Source: Flavobacterium sp. ov086 (GTDB lineage Bacteria; Bacteroidota; Bacteroidia; Flavobacteriales; Flavobacteriaceae). Taken from it: a stretch of 64,000 nucleotides of DNA. Positions 35,326 through 48,614 of the stretch are shown here, piece after piece. The position numbers and the translations under genes are program-made. The notes below the pieces were generated by a model that saw nothing but the letters and a program-made list of their open reading frames with translations, was not told where the DNA came from and did no database searches. Position 1 is the stretch's first letter. Every line of letters begins with the position of its first letter. The DNA lies in the NCBI RefSeq assembly GCF_900187965.1, contig NZ_FZNL01000002.1, positions 186,001-250,000 on the forward strand. The letters run 5' to 3'.

Positions 35326-37764
35326 ATGAACCGTTTAAATTCATACAAAAAACAATATTTTGCAAAACAAATAGTATTTCTATTTATACTATTTATAAGC
35401 TTTTTTTCAGGATATGCCCAAAATAGCATGGAAAGAAAACAGTTATTTGATTATAACTGGAAATTCTTTTTGGGCGATGACGCTGAAGCCAAAACAAGCA
35501 ATTTCAATGATACAAGCTGGCGTAATCTCGATTTGCCTCACGACTGGAGTATCGAAGGGAAAATTCATCCTAAAAATACTACTGGCGCAGGTGGCGGTTA
35601 TTTTCCTTCAGGAATTGGCTGGTATCGTAAAACCTTTCAGGTATCTGATGAAATGAAAGCGAAAAAAACAGCTATCTATTTTGAAGGTGTTTATATGAAT
35701 TCAGAAGTTTTTATCAACGGAAAATCGCTGGGTGTTTATCCTTATGGTTATTCATCATTCAGTTATGATCTTACACCATATTTAATTTTTGGAAAAGAAA
35801 ATGTTATTGCTGTACGTGTCGACAATTCACAGCAAATGAACAGCCGATGGTACAGTGGTTCAGGAATTTATCGTCATGTTTGGATGATGGTTACAGATCC
35901 TGTACATGTTACAAATTGGGGTGTTGCTATTTCAACTCCCGAGGTATCTTCAAAAAAGGCAGTTGTACTGGTAAAAACTAAGGTAAAAAATGAAACAGAA
36001 TCTGCTCAGAGCATTGTTGTAAAGACAGTTCTTTCAAACAACACTTCAAAAAATATTGGAAATGGTCAGATGCAAATAGAGCTTCCGGCGCATAGTGAGA
36101 AAGAAATAACGCAAACCATACAAGTGTCAAATCCTAAGCTTTGGACACCAGAAACTCCCTTTTTATATCAGGCACAGATTCAGATCGTAAAAGATAAAAA
36201 AGTAGTTGACAACACCAAGACTAATTTTGGTATCCGTTCTATAAAATTTACTGCAGAAAACGGGTTTCAGCTTAATGGAAAAACAGTGAAAATAAACGGT
36301 GGTTGTGTGCATCATGATAATGGCTGTTTAGGAGCTGCTGCTTTTGATCGTGCCGAAGAACGTAAAGTTGAGCTGCTTAAAGCCGGTGGGTTCAATGCAG
36401 TGAGAACTTCGCACAATCCCCCTTCTGAGGCGTTTCTTGAAGCTTGCGATAGATTAGGTCTACTAGTAATGGATGAATCTTTTGATTGCTGGAAGATTGG
36501 AAAAAACAGTAACGATTATGCAAAATATTTCGAACAATGGTGGAAAAAAGATTTACAGGCAATGATTTTGAGAGATCGAAACCATCCTTCTATAGTTATG
36601 TGGAGCATCGGTAACGAAATTGTAGAGCGAGGAAAACCTGAGGCTGTTGAAACTGCTAAAATGCTTATGCAAGAAGTAAAAAAAATAGACACTACAAGGC
36701 CTGTAACTTCTGCAGTTGTAAATTTAGACAAATGGGAAAACTTAGATTCTTTGATAAACGTACACGATGTTGCCGGATATAATTACAACCTGAATACTGC
36801 TCCGGACGATCATAAAAGAGTGCCTTCACGTATTATAGTTCAAACCGAATCTTATCCTAAAGATGCTTTTAACAATTGGAAACTCGTTCAGGAAAATAAC
36901 TATGTAATAGGTGATTTTGTTTGGACAGCTATGGATTATTTGGGAGAATCGGGAATTGGACGTTGGTATTATTCGGGAGAAGTACCTGGTCAGCACTGGG
37001 AAAATGATTTCTTTCCCTATCATGGTGCTTACTGCGGTGATATAGATCTGCTTGGTTGGAGAAAACCCATTTCTCATTACCGTAGTATGTTGTACAATAA
37101 TAACGAAAAACTCTATATGGCGGTTCGTGAACCAGCTCCGGAACCTTTGGAAATAAAAGAAACATGGTGGTCAGTATGGCCAACGTGGGAAAGCTGGACA
37201 TGGCCTGTCTTTGAAGGAAAAACGGTTCAGGTTGAGGTATATTCTAAATATCCTAAAGTAAGATTATACCTGAACGACAAACTGGTTGGTGAACAAAAAA
37301 CTAGTAAAGAAGAGCAATTTAAGGCTACTTTTTCAATTCCATATTCTCCCGGTTTGCTTAAAGCTGTTGGAGTAGAAAATGATAAAGAAGTAGCATCAAC
37401 TATTTTACAAACTGCCGGCGATGCTGCAAAAATAAAACTTACAGCAGATCGAAATGAAATATTGGCCAACGGTCAGGACTTATCGTATATAACTATCGAA
37501 ATAACAGATAAGGATGGAATATTCCAACCGAATGCTGCCAATCGTCTGGATTTTAAAATTGAAGGACCAGGAGTTATTGCAGGAGTTGATAATGCTGATA
37601 TAAAAGACACTGAGCAATATGTAGGTAGTACTCGTAAAGCATGGCACGGACGAGCTTTGGTTGTAATAAAGAGCAATCATGAGGCAGGTGAAATTAAATT
37701 ATCGGTAATCCCTAACGGATTAGAAGCAAAAAGTATAGTTATTAAATCAAAGCACAATAATTAA
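35326..37764 (+). CDS. GH2 beta-galactosidase
   Basis: Retaining exo-beta-galactosidase of the four-to-five-domain GH2 type. Leader MNRLNSYKKQ...SGYAQ. An N-terminal jelly roll (LDLPHDWSIEG, GIGWYRKTF) and an Ig-like domain precede the barrel. Acid/base is Glu431 (SIGNEIVERG) and nucleophile Glu508 (IVQTESYP). C-terminal Ig-like domains hold DUF4982-type sequence (PKVRLYLNDKLVG). The N-x-K motif of glucuronidases is not seen at the barrel end, unlike the GH2 at 39764. It ends 3 bases before the GH97 start, so the two are tightly coupled. Confidence 0.9.
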   Translation: MNRLNSYKKQYFAKQIVFLFILFISFFSGYAQNSMERKQLFDYNWKFFLGDDAEAKTSNFNDTSWRNLDLPHDWSIEGKIHPKNTTGAGGGYFPSGIGWYRKTFQVSDEMKAKKTAIYFEGVYMNSEVFINGKSLGVYPYGYSSFSYDLTPYLIFGKENVIAVRVDNSQQMNSRWYSGSGIYRHVWMMVTDPVHVTNWGVAISTPEVSSKKAVVLVKTKVKNETESAQSIVVKTVLSNNTSKNIGNGQMQIELPAHSEKEITQTIQVSNPKLWTPETPFLYQAQIQIVKDKKVVDNTKTNFGIRSIKFTAENGFQLNGKTVKINGGCVHHDNGCLGAAAFDRAEERKVELLKAGGFNAVRTSHNPPSEAFLEACDRLGLLVMDESFDCWKIGKNSNDYAKYFEQWWKKDLQAMILRDRNHPSIVMWSIGNEIVERGKPEAVETAKMLMQEVKKIDTTRPVTSAVVNLDKWENLDSLINVHDVAGYNYNLNTAPDDHKRVPSRIIVQTESYPKDAFNNWKLVQENNYVIGDFVWTAMDYLGESGIGRWYYSGEVPGQHWENDFFPYHGAYCGDIDLLGWRKPISHYRSMLYNNNEKLYMAVREPAPEPLEIKETWWSVWPTWESWTWPVFEGKTVQVEVYSKYPKVRLYLNDKLVGEQKTSKEEQFKATFSIPYSPGLLKAVGVENDKEVASTILQTAGDAAKIKLTADRNEILANGQDLSYITIEITDKDGIFQPNAANRLDFKIEGPGVIAGVDNADIKDTEQYVGSTRKAWHGRALVVIKSNHEAGEIKLSVIPNGLEAKSIVIKSKHNN

Positions 37765-37767
37765 TAT

Positions 37768-39687
37768 ATGAAAGCATCAATGAAACATAGTATTTCTGTA
37801 CTATTTGTTATTTTAAGTTCATTAAGTATAAATGCACAGGAAATAATTTCGCCTAACGGAAAAATAAAAGTTGTTTTGAATTTGTCTGAAAAGAATACGG
37901 AACATAATCTTTTTTTTAAGGCATTGTATAAAATTGAAAACAAGTTTGTAGAAGTATTACCGGATTCTAAATTAGGTATTAATCGTGTTGATGAACAATT
38001 TGCAGATAACCTGCGTTTGATTTCAACGTCAAAACCAGTTTCAATACACGATAAATATGAAATGGTTTGCGGTAAACGTCAGCAGTGCGAGAATTCAGGC
38101 ACCGAAAAAACATTCAGTTTTCAAAATTCCAATCATCAGCCATTAGATATTATTTTCAGGGTTTATAATGATGGTATTGCCTTTCGCTATGTTTTCCCAA
38201 ATCAATCAGACTCAAAAGTTAATGTCATAGGTGAAGCTACAACGTATGTTTTGCCTGAGAACACATCCCGTTGGATGCAGCCTTTCAATCTTGCTTATGA
38301 AGGTTTTTATCCCTTGAGCAAAACGGGTTTGAACATTGATAAATACCAGGAATGGGGTTTTCCGGCTTTATATAAAGTGAATAATCAACCCGTTTGGGCA
38401 TTAATTTCTGAGGCAGATATAACAGAAAATAATTGCGGAGCAAAGCTGAGTAATTTAAAAAATACGAACCAATATCAGGTTACTTACCCTAATGGCCGTG
38501 ATAATTTTAAGCAGGATGGAGTTAAGACTACATTACCTTGGAATTCTCAGTGGCATACCCTTATCATTGGTAAATTATCAGATATAGTCGAATCAACTTT
38601 GATTACAGATGTTAGCCAACCAAGCCAATTAAAAGATACTGATTGGATTAAACCAGGTGCAGTTTCATGGATTTATTGGGCAAACAATCATGGCTCTAAG
38701 GATTATCAAAAAGTAGCGGAGTACGTTGATTTAGCTGTTGAAATGAATTGGCCTTATGTATTGATCGACTGGGAATGGGATGTAATGACCAATGGAGGAG
38801 ATATAAATACTGCAGTGAATTATGCAAAAAGCAAAGGAATAAAACCATTGATGTGGTATAATTCCGGCTCAATCTGGCTCGACCCAACACCAAATGACCG
38901 TTTACTTACAGCAGAAAAACGTGCCAAAGAATTTTCGTGGCTCAACAAAATTGGAGTCTATGGAATCAAAGTCGATTTTTTTGCCGGTGACCACCAGGAT
39001 ATGATGAAGTATTACATTGATATTTTGAAAGATGCTGCAAAATATCATTTAATGGTAAACTTTCATGGAGCGACAATTCCTCGTGGGTGGGCGCGAACGT
39101 ATCCTAATTTAATGACAACAGAAGCGGTTTATGGTGCAGAATGGTACAATAATGATCAGGTATTGACTAATAAAGCAGCAGTTCATAATACTACGCTTCC
39201 TTTTACACGAAATGCAATTGGTTCAATGGATTACACGCCTGTTACTTTTTCAAATTCGCAGCATCCACATATAACATCTTATGCTCATGAGCTGGCTTTG
39301 TCAGTTGTATTTGAATCAGGATTACAGCATTTTGCAGACAGGCCATCTGCATATAAAGCTTTACCACCAGAACCAAAAAACTTTTTGAAAGAGATTCCAA
39401 CTGCATGGGATGATACAAAGTTAATTGATGGTGATCCGGGCGAAAAAATAGTAATTGCCCGTAAGAAAGGAAATCAATGGTATATAGGCGGACTCAACGG
39501 AAAAGGGGAACCTCAGACTTTAATCATAAAATTTGATTTTCTGGACAAAGGAAACTATGATTTGCATTTGATTAAAGACGGGAAGGACGACAAATCTTTT
39601 TCTTCAGAAACGATAAAAATCAAAAAAGGAAGTACAGTAAACGTGGAGTGTCTTCCTGGAGGAGGATTTGTTGGTGTGATAAAATAA
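37768..39687 (+). CDS. GH97 retaining alpha-glycosidase (alpha-galactosidase type)
   Basis: GH97 splits into inverting SusB-like glucosidases and retaining alpha-galactosidase-like enzymes. Here Asp403 (GIKVDFF) occupies the nucleophile site that marks the retaining class, and Glu452 (MTTEAV) is the likely acid/base with calcium-ligand glutamates around it. Leader MKASMKHSIS...LSINAQ, no lipobox. An N-terminal beta-supersandwich (about 22-260), the barrel (about 270-540) and a C-terminal beta-domain (GGFVGVIK end) give the normal 639-residue layout. A Bacteroides GH97 has been described with both alpha-galactosidase and beta-L-arabinopyranosidase activity, so either sugar is possible. Confidence 0.9.
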   Translation: MKASMKHSISVLFVILSSLSINAQEIISPNGKIKVVLNLSEKNTEHNLFFKALYKIENKFVEVLPDSKLGINRVDEQFADNLRLISTSKPVSIHDKYEMVCGKRQQCENSGTEKTFSFQNSNHQPLDIIFRVYNDGIAFRYVFPNQSDSKVNVIGEATTYVLPENTSRWMQPFNLAYEGFYPLSKTGLNIDKYQEWGFPALYKVNNQPVWALISEADITENNCGAKLSNLKNTNQYQVTYPNGRDNFKQDGVKTTLPWNSQWHTLIIGKLSDIVESTLITDVSQPSQLKDTDWIKPGAVSWIYWANNHGSKDYQKVAEYVDLAVEMNWPYVLIDWEWDVMTNGGDINTAVNYAKSKGIKPLMWYNSGSIWLDPTPNDRLLTAEKRAKEFSWLNKIGVYGIKVDFFAGDHQDMMKYYIDILKDAAKYHLMVNFHGATIPRGWARTYPNLMTTEAVYGAEWYNNDQVLTNKAAVHNTTLPFTRNAIGSMDYTPVTFSNSQHPHITSYAHELALSVVFESGLQHFADRPSAYKALPPEPKNFLKEIPTAWDDTKLIDGDPGEKIVIARKKGNQWYIGGLNGKGEPQTLIIKFDFLDKGNYDLHLIKDGKDDKSFSSETIKIKKGSTVNVECLPGGGFVGVIK

Positions 39688-39763
39688 TTCAATAATACGT
39701 TTTTTTGATTTCCAAAACTTTGCATGTAATAGACGATAATATTAATAGAAAGGACCAAAAGAA

Positions 39764-43353
<3,590 letters not shown>

Positions 43354-43356
<3 letters not shown>

Positions 43357-43423
43357 AGAATAGAGAATAGAGAATAGAGAATAGAGAATGGAGAATGGAG
43401 AATGGAGAATGGAGAATGGAGAA
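43354..43423. repeat. Heptamer tandem repeat, 5 x TAGAGAA + 5 x TGGAGAA
   Basis: Ten perfect 7-bp units, the first five TAGAGAA and the last five TGGAGAA. The first unit supplies the esterase stop codon TAG. The array separates the esterase and SGNH genes and is likely to change length by slippage, which would change the spacing to the next start 18 bases on but not either reading frame. Confidence 0.95.
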
Positions 43424-43441
43424 AAAAAATAAATAAATAGA

Positions 43442-44230
43442 ATGGTAACAAAAGATTCTTCCAGAAGAGATTTTATTAAACTTATCTCAGTAGCTGGAAT
43501 AGCTGTAACCGGATTGCCAATTGCTTGTTCAAATACGAAATCAGTAACAACAAAACCAAAAGAGAAGAACTTAGTATTCTTGTTTCAGGGCGATTCGATA
43601 ACAGATGGTAACCGAGGGCGAAATGAAGACCCCAATCATATTTTGGGACACGGTTATTGTTTCTCTGTTTCAAGTAGAATTGGCGCTGATTTTCCACAAT
43701 ATGGCTTTAAGTTTATTAATCGGGGTATAAGTGGCAACACCGTGAGTGATCTTGAAAAAAGGTGGCAGACAGACACCTTAGATTTGAAACCAGACGTTTT
43801 AAGTTTATTAATTGGTATAAATGATGTGAACGCTTTAATAGAAGGAAAACAAGACGCGTTGGATGCAAAAATGTTCGAAAGTACCTACCGTAAATTGTTA
43901 GATTTGGTTGTGCAGCAAAATCCAAATATTTTGATAATATTAGGTTTACCGTTCTTTTTTGCTTCGGGCTGGCGCAAAGATCAATATGCAAAGTGGCATC
44001 CCTTGACAATTGAAAGAGCTGCAATTATAAGAAGAATTGCTGCAGATTTCAATGCTGTGCTGGTTGATTATCCTAAAGTTTTTGAAGACGCGAGGCAACA
44101 TGCTCCAATTGATTATTGGGTTTGGGATGGTGTGCATCCAACAGTATTTGGTCATGAACTGATGGCTCGTGAATGGATCAGACAAGTTAGTCATCGTTTG
44201 ACTTTTTTAAAGCAATATAACAATAAGTAA
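43442..44230 (+). CDS. SGNH/GDSL esterase with Tat-type lipoprotein signal
   Basis: Esterase probably removing O-acetyl groups from sugar residues. Block I serine is in FQGDSITDG, block III in IGINDVN, and the Asp-His pair in DGVHPT; all catalytic positions are there. The N-terminus SSRRDFIKLISVAGIAVTG is a twin-arginine signal followed by lipobox PIAC (Cys29), so the protein may be exported folded and lipid-anchored, unlike its Sec-type neighbours. 262 residues, normal for the family. Ends 5 bases before the GH42 start. Confidence 0.9.
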   Translation: MVTKDSSRRDFIKLISVAGIAVTGLPIACSNTKSVTTKPKEKNLVFLFQGDSITDGNRGRNEDPNHILGHGYCFSVSSRIGADFPQYGFKFINRGISGNTVSDLEKRWQTDTLDLKPDVLSLLIGINDVNALIEGKQDALDAKMFESTYRKLLDLVVQQNPNILIILGLPFFFASGWRKDQYAKWHPLTIERAAIIRRIAADFNAVLVDYPKVFEDARQHAPIDYWVWDGVHPTVFGHELMAREWIRQVSHRLTFLKQYNNK

Positions 44231-44235
44231 AAATT

Positions 44236-46320
44236 ATGAAAAAATATTTAATGGCATTAATGTTAATAATGATCTCCGGAATTACCGTGAAATCACAAAA
44301 TGCCAATTCGTATTTTCCCGATAAAAATCTGGTAACAACGGGAATTTATTATTATCCTGAACAGTGGAACGAAAACCAGTGGGAACGAGATATAAAGAAA
44401 ATTGCCGATATGGGTTACGAGTTTGTTCATCTGGCGGAGTTTGCCTGGTATAAAATGGAGCCCGAAGAAGGAAAATTCGATTTTGCGTGGCTGGATAAAG
44501 TGGTTGATTTATGTGTGAAGAACAATCTCAAAGTGCTGATGTGTACACCCTCAGCAACTACTCCTACATGGATGCGTGTGAATTATCCCGAAACCTTCAT
44601 TATGAACAGCCAGTACATTCGTGCCGAGAATGGTACAAGAGGATTAGGTTCGATTACTAATGCCAAATACCGCAAATTTGTAGAAAAGATTGTGATTGAA
44701 ATGGCCAAACGTTACGGACAGAATAAAAACGTAATTGGATGGCAGCTTGATAATGAGCCTCCGGCAATTTCTGATTACAGTCCTTCTTCTCAGGAAGCTT
44801 TCAGGCAATGGCTGAAAAATAAATATAAAACCATTGATACTTTGAATATGGAATGGGGAACAGCCTTTTGGAGCCAATGGTTTACGAGTTTCGATCAGGT
44901 GATCATTCCTAACCCCGATTTGGTAGGCTGGTGGGGTAACAATCCTCATGCATTGCTTGATTTTAAACGTTATCTGGCCGATATGCAGGCTGAGTTTCTG
45001 GATTTTCAGGCTGATATTTTGCGAAATTCTATCTCGAAGGGACAATACATTACTACAAACTATACTGCTGTTTGTACAGGATCTGATCCAAGACGAACTA
45101 AGAAAATGGATTTTGCGACCTATACAGCTTATCCAAATGGAGGCAGCGATAATATTGGAGAATTAGGTTTTCGCTTAGGCAATAGTAAAGTCGTTCTTTT
45201 TGCAGCTGAGTATTATAAATCAGTTGGAGGTGTTTCAGGAGTGATGGAAATGCAGCCCGGACCCGTAAACTGGGGATCTTATAACCCACTTTTAATGCCT
45301 GGTACAGTGCGTTTGTGGTTGTATCACAGCTTTGCAGCAGGAGGTAAACTTGCTTGTTCTTACCGTTTCCGACAGGTCTTGTACAGCTCTGAGCAATACC
45401 ACGCTGGTGTAATTCAGACAGACGGGGTGACGCCATCGCAAGGAGGAGAGGATTATATTCAATTTATAAAAGAAATAAAAGAGCTTAGAAAACAATACAA
45501 ACCAAATGCAAAGATGCCTCAAAAACTAGCAGCCAGATCAACTGCTATTCTTTGGAATCTTGAAAATTACTGGTCTGTCGAGAGACAAAAACAAACTTTT
45601 CAATGGGATACTTGGAACTATCCGATTAAATTCCTTGAAATGACAAAATCTTTTGGGGCTCCCACTGATGTAATTTCTGAAACAGCAGATTTTTCTAAAT
45701 ATAAATTTCTTATCGTTCCGGCTTATGAGTTGGCTGATGCTGCATTAATAAAGAAATGGAACGATTATGCAACAAACGGAGGTCATCTGATCATTACCTG
45801 TCGTACAGCTACTAAAGATCGTGCCGGACATTTTTGGGAAGGGGAGTGTGCAGCTCCTATTTCTAATCTTATTGGTGCGCATGTCAAAGCCACTGATATG
45901 CTTTCTGGTTCTGCCAAGGGAGAAGTTTTGATGAAATCGTCTCACTATGGCTGGAACAATTGGGCAGATTTACTTGAAGCCAATAAAGACACAGAAGTAC
46001 TTGCTGCTTACACTAATCAATTCTATAAAGGTAAAGCTGCGGTGGTAAAACGTAAGCTAGGAAAAGGAACTGTTACCTACATAGGTGTAGATACGGATGA
46101 CTCAAAACTGGAGAAAGATATTTTGCAGGAGATTTATGCAAAAGCCGGTGCTGCTACCGAGGATTATCCGGAAGGAATATACGTTTACTGGCGTGATGGA
46201 TTTTATATAGCTGTAAATTATTCTTCAAACGATTATACATTGACAATACCGGCAAACTCTAAAGTACTTGTAGGGGAGAAAACACTGAAACCTGCGGGCG
46301 TTTTGGTTTGGAGCGAATAA
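44236..46320 (+). CDS. GH42 beta-galactosidase, second copy
   Basis: Retaining exo-beta-galactosidase, last enzyme of the PUL. Leader MKKYLMALML...TVKSQ. GIYYYPEQWNENQWERDI is the typical GH42 opening. Acid/base is Glu174 (LDNEPP) and nucleophile Glu338 (MEMQPG). The trimerisation domain (about 430-620: FLIVPAYELADAALIKKW) and a short C-terminal beta-domain are present. It is closer to classical GH42 enzymes than the gene at 29159, suggesting different linkage preference. A strong hairpin ends the unit after the following small gene (46814). Confidence 0.93.
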   Translation: MKKYLMALMLIMISGITVKSQNANSYFPDKNLVTTGIYYYPEQWNENQWERDIKKIADMGYEFVHLAEFAWYKMEPEEGKFDFAWLDKVVDLCVKNNLKVLMCTPSATTPTWMRVNYPETFIMNSQYIRAENGTRGLGSITNAKYRKFVEKIVIEMAKRYGQNKNVIGWQLDNEPPAISDYSPSSQEAFRQWLKNKYKTIDTLNMEWGTAFWSQWFTSFDQVIIPNPDLVGWWGNNPHALLDFKRYLADMQAEFLDFQADILRNSISKGQYITTNYTAVCTGSDPRRTKKMDFATYTAYPNGGSDNIGELGFRLGNSKVVLFAAEYYKSVGGVSGVMEMQPGPVNWGSYNPLLMPGTVRLWLYHSFAAGGKLACSYRFRQVLYSSEQYHAGVIQTDGVTPSQGGEDYIQFIKEIKELRKQYKPNAKMPQKLAARSTAILWNLENYWSVERQKQTFQWDTWNYPIKFLEMTKSFGAPTDVISETADFSKYKFLIVPAYELADAALIKKWNDYATNGGHLIITCRTATKDRAGHFWEGECAAPISNLIGAHVKATDMLSGSAKGEVLMKSSHYGWNNWADLLEANKDTEVLAAYTNQFYKGKAAVVKRKLGKGTVTYIGVDTDDSKLEKDILQEIYAKAGAATEDYPEGIYVYWRDGFYIAVNYSSNDYTLTIPANSKVLVGEKTLKPAGVLVWSE

Positions 46321-46381
46321 TTAATTCCGGGAAAACAATTAGAGATGAAAAAATTTAGACAGGTTAATAATTAATTGATGT

Positions 46382-46798
46382 ATGGATAAGATTTCAGTAG
46401 ATTGCGCTGTTTTTTGTTATGAAGAAAATGATCTTAAAGTTCTTCTCGTAAAACAAGATAAACGAATCGGCCTTGCAGAATGGGGGCTTTTATCGGGTAT
46501 AGTTAAGAATACGAATGCTACTGATGCTACTGCACATGGTCTGTTGAAAAAATTCAATATTCATTCTACTATTTTTTTTAAAGAAATTAATTGTTCAATT
46601 TTCTATAATATGTCTGAGGCACGTTTACGATATTATGCTTTAATAGATAGTGAACATTACAGAATCAATTTTGGATCTGATCTTCCAATTCAAAGATGGT
46701 TTAAGTTGAATGATGTACCGGATTTAGTACATAATCATAATGCGGCCTTAGATTTTTGTTTGGATGATTTAAACCGCTCTATGGAGAAAGAATTGTGA
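46382..46798 (+). CDS. Nudix-like (NrtR/AraR-type) domain protein without HTH
   Basis: 138-residue protein matching the sensor half of NrtR-family regulators (VDCAVFCYEENDLKVLLVKQD, WFKLNDVPDL). The Nudix box is destroyed: where RExxEE is expected there is AHGLLKKF, so hydrolase activity is unlikely. The DNA-binding winged helix that NrtR/AraR proteins carry C-terminally (total about 220-240 aa) is absent. It may be a ligand-binding protein, a truncated regulator, or decaying. Its 3' end, stop codon included, is repeated at 53382. In Bacteroides an NrtR-family protein, AraR, senses arabinose; a link to arabinose here is only inference. Confidence 0.7.
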   Translation: MDKISVDCAVFCYEENDLKVLLVKQDKRIGLAEWGLLSGIVKNTNATDATAHGLLKKFNIHSTIFFKEINCSIFYNMSEARLRYYALIDSEHYRINFGSDLPIQRWFKLNDVPDLVHNHNAALDFCLDDLNRSMEKEL

Positions 46799-46813
46799 GA
46801 TTTTAATATTATC

Positions 46814-46854
46814 ATATACACTGGTTTTTCTGTGTTGGAAAAACCAGTGTATAT
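46814..46854. terminator. 17-bp perfect stem-loop ending the PUL
   Basis: ATATACACTGGTTTTTC (46814-46830) pairs perfectly with 46838-46854 around loop TGTGTTG, 16 bases after the Nudix-like stop. Very likely the transcription end of the PUL operon. The rest of the 433-base gap (to 47231) is AT-rich and holds the direct repeat at 47144. Confidence 0.85.
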
Positions 46855-47143
46855 AATCATTGTTTCTCAAAATGAAATGACCGTCTAAAATTCTGCCACA
46901 AAACTTTTTAATTTTATACATTTTACGTGTATTCTATCTTGTAGTCACTGCTTTTTTTTGTGGTAAAAAATGTATTTCCTCCAGTATTTAAAGATTTAGT
47001 TCTAAAGCATTATTTACATAATTACTTAAGGGTATAAGTTTTTGTGGCTATAATAATGAAGGAATCTGATTTTTAAACACCTCTTTTCTTTTCCTTTGGT
47101 TGACAATTAGGTAGCTATAATTTATATCAAATACGAAACAATC

Positions 47144-47177
47144 TCGTTGAAATGCAATAACTGTCGTTGAAATGTAA
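47144..47177 (+). promoter_or_regulatory. Direct repeat TCGTTGAAATGYAA, 20-bp period (operator candidate)
   Basis: TCGTTGAAATGCAA at 47144 and TCGTTGAAATGTAA at 47164 lie exactly 20 bp apart, two helical turns, 55 to 88 bases before the sigma-54 activator gene. This spacing suits a protein dimer binding one DNA face. The binder could be the activator itself or the AraC protein. No clear promoter motif could be placed. Confidence 0.45.
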
Positions 47178-47231
47178 TTGTGTAGGATTTTTTTTGTAGT
47201 TTGGTATAAGTTAAAACTTAAAAGGCTGCAG

Positions 47232-48614
47232 ATGAAATCATTTAAAATTTTTTTAGTTGAAGACGACCCTTTTTTCGGAGAGACTTTAAAATATCATCTT
47301 AAATTAAATCCTGATTTTGAAGTGTTTTTATTTAAGAATGGGAAGGAATGTTTGGATAATCTGTTTCAGAATCCCAACATCATTTGTTTGGATTTTGGTT
47401 TACCAGATATAACCGGTGATTTGTTACTTAAAAAAATCCATCAGACAAATAATAAAATTCCAATAATTGTTATAAGTGGTCAGGAAGAAATTGAGGTTGC
47501 TGTAGATTTTTTGAAATCAGGAGCCAAAGATTACATTGTAAAAAACACTTATACCAAAGAGCTGCTTTGGAATTCGATTATTAAAATCAGGGAAAATTTA
47601 AAACTCATTGATGAGGTAGAGGAATTAAAAGAAAAGTTAAAGCAGAAATTTAGCTTTGAGAATACCATATTAGGGCAAAGTGAGGCAATAAAAGCTGTTT
47701 TAAATAAAATAAATAAATCTTTAACAACAAACATAAATATCTCTATTACCGGAGAGACTGGTACCGGTAAAGAAATGGTAGCTAAGGCTATACATTATAA
47801 CTCTGATCGAAAACACAAACCATTTGTAGCCTTAAATATGGCGGCCATTCCAAAGGAATTGATTGAGAGTGAGTTTTTTGGTCATGAAAAAGGAGCTTTC
47901 ACCGGAGCGAATCAAAGATTGATTGGTAAGTTTGAACAGGCTGATGGAGGTACAATTTTTCTGGACGAAATTGCTGAACTGGATTTAAATCTTCAAAGTA
48001 AATTGCTTCGGGCATTGCAAGAAAGAGAAGTTACAAGACTTGGCGGAAAAGGAGTTATTAAGTTTAATGTACGGCTCATAATTGCCACTCACAAAGATTT
48101 AAAAGAAGAGGTAAAAAAAGGAACCTTCAGAGAAGATCTTTATTATAGAATTGTAGGACTTCCAATAGAGTTACCGCCTTTAAGAGAAAGAGGTCACGAT
48201 GTTTTACTCCTTGCAAAGCATTTTATTGAGCTTTTTGCAAAAGAAAACAAATTGAAAACAATTAGTATTTCAAGAGAGGCTAAAGATAAATTACTCAAAT
48301 ATAAATTTCCCGGAAATATAAGAGAGCTTAAATCAATTATAGAACTAGCTTGTGTAATGTGTGAGAATAATGAAATTTCTGTTGAAGATTTAACTTTTTC
48401 CAGTATAAAAGACAGTGATTTTTTCTTGTCTGAGGATAAAACTTTAAAAGAGTTTACCTCTGAAATTATATTGCATTACTTAAAAAAAAATAATGAAGAT
48501 GTTATCAAAACAGCCAAGCAATTAGACATTGGAAAATCTACGATTTATAACTTAATTCAATCGAGTCAAACTAAAAAAAATGATTTAAATGAAAGTAGCT
48601 ACAGTTTTATTTGA
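47232..48614 (+). CDS. Sigma-54-dependent response regulator (NtrC family)
   Basis: Transcription activator for sigma-54 promoters. Receiver domain (1-120) with acidic pair Glu10/Asp11-Asp12, phospho-Asp54 (CLDFGLPD) and Lys104. AAA+ domain (about 150-380) with Walker A GETGTGKE, sigma-54 contact loop GAFTGA and Walker B FLDEIAEL. C-terminal Fis-like helix-turn-helix (DVIKTAKQLDIGKSTIYNLIQ region, about 415-450). I chose the Met at 47232; the frame opens earlier at a TTG but adds no domain. It overlaps the FIST gene by 26 bases, and the hybrid kinase follows, so the three form one signalling unit. Confidence 0.93.
   Translation: MKSFKIFLVEDDPFFGETLKYHLKLNPDFEVFLFKNGKECLDNLFQNPNIICLDFGLPDITGDLLLKKIHQTNNKIPIIVISGQEEIEVAVDFLKSGAKDYIVKNTYTKELLWNSIIKIRENLKLIDEVEELKEKLKQKFSFENTILGQSEAIKAVLNKINKSLTTNINISITGETGTGKEMVAKAIHYNSDRKHKPFVALNMAAIPKELIESEFFGHEKGAFTGANQRLIGKFEQADGGTIFLDEIAELDLNLQSKLLRALQEREVTRLGGKGVIKFNVRLIIATHKDLKEEVKKGTFREDLYYRIVGLPIELPPLRERGHDVLLLAKHFIELFAKENKLKTISISREAKDKLLKYKFPGNIRELKSIIELACVMCENNEISVEDLTFSSIKDSDFFLSEDKTLKEFTSEIILHYLKKNNEDVIKTAKQLDIGKSTIYNLIQSSQTKKNDLNESSYSFI

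Noticed and set aside
47096..47130. Bacteroidota -33/-7 promoter before the sigma-54 activator gene
   Set aside because: TTTG with a 19-base gap to TAATTTAT only half-matches the -7 consensus, and similar weak matches occur by chance in AT-rich DNA.
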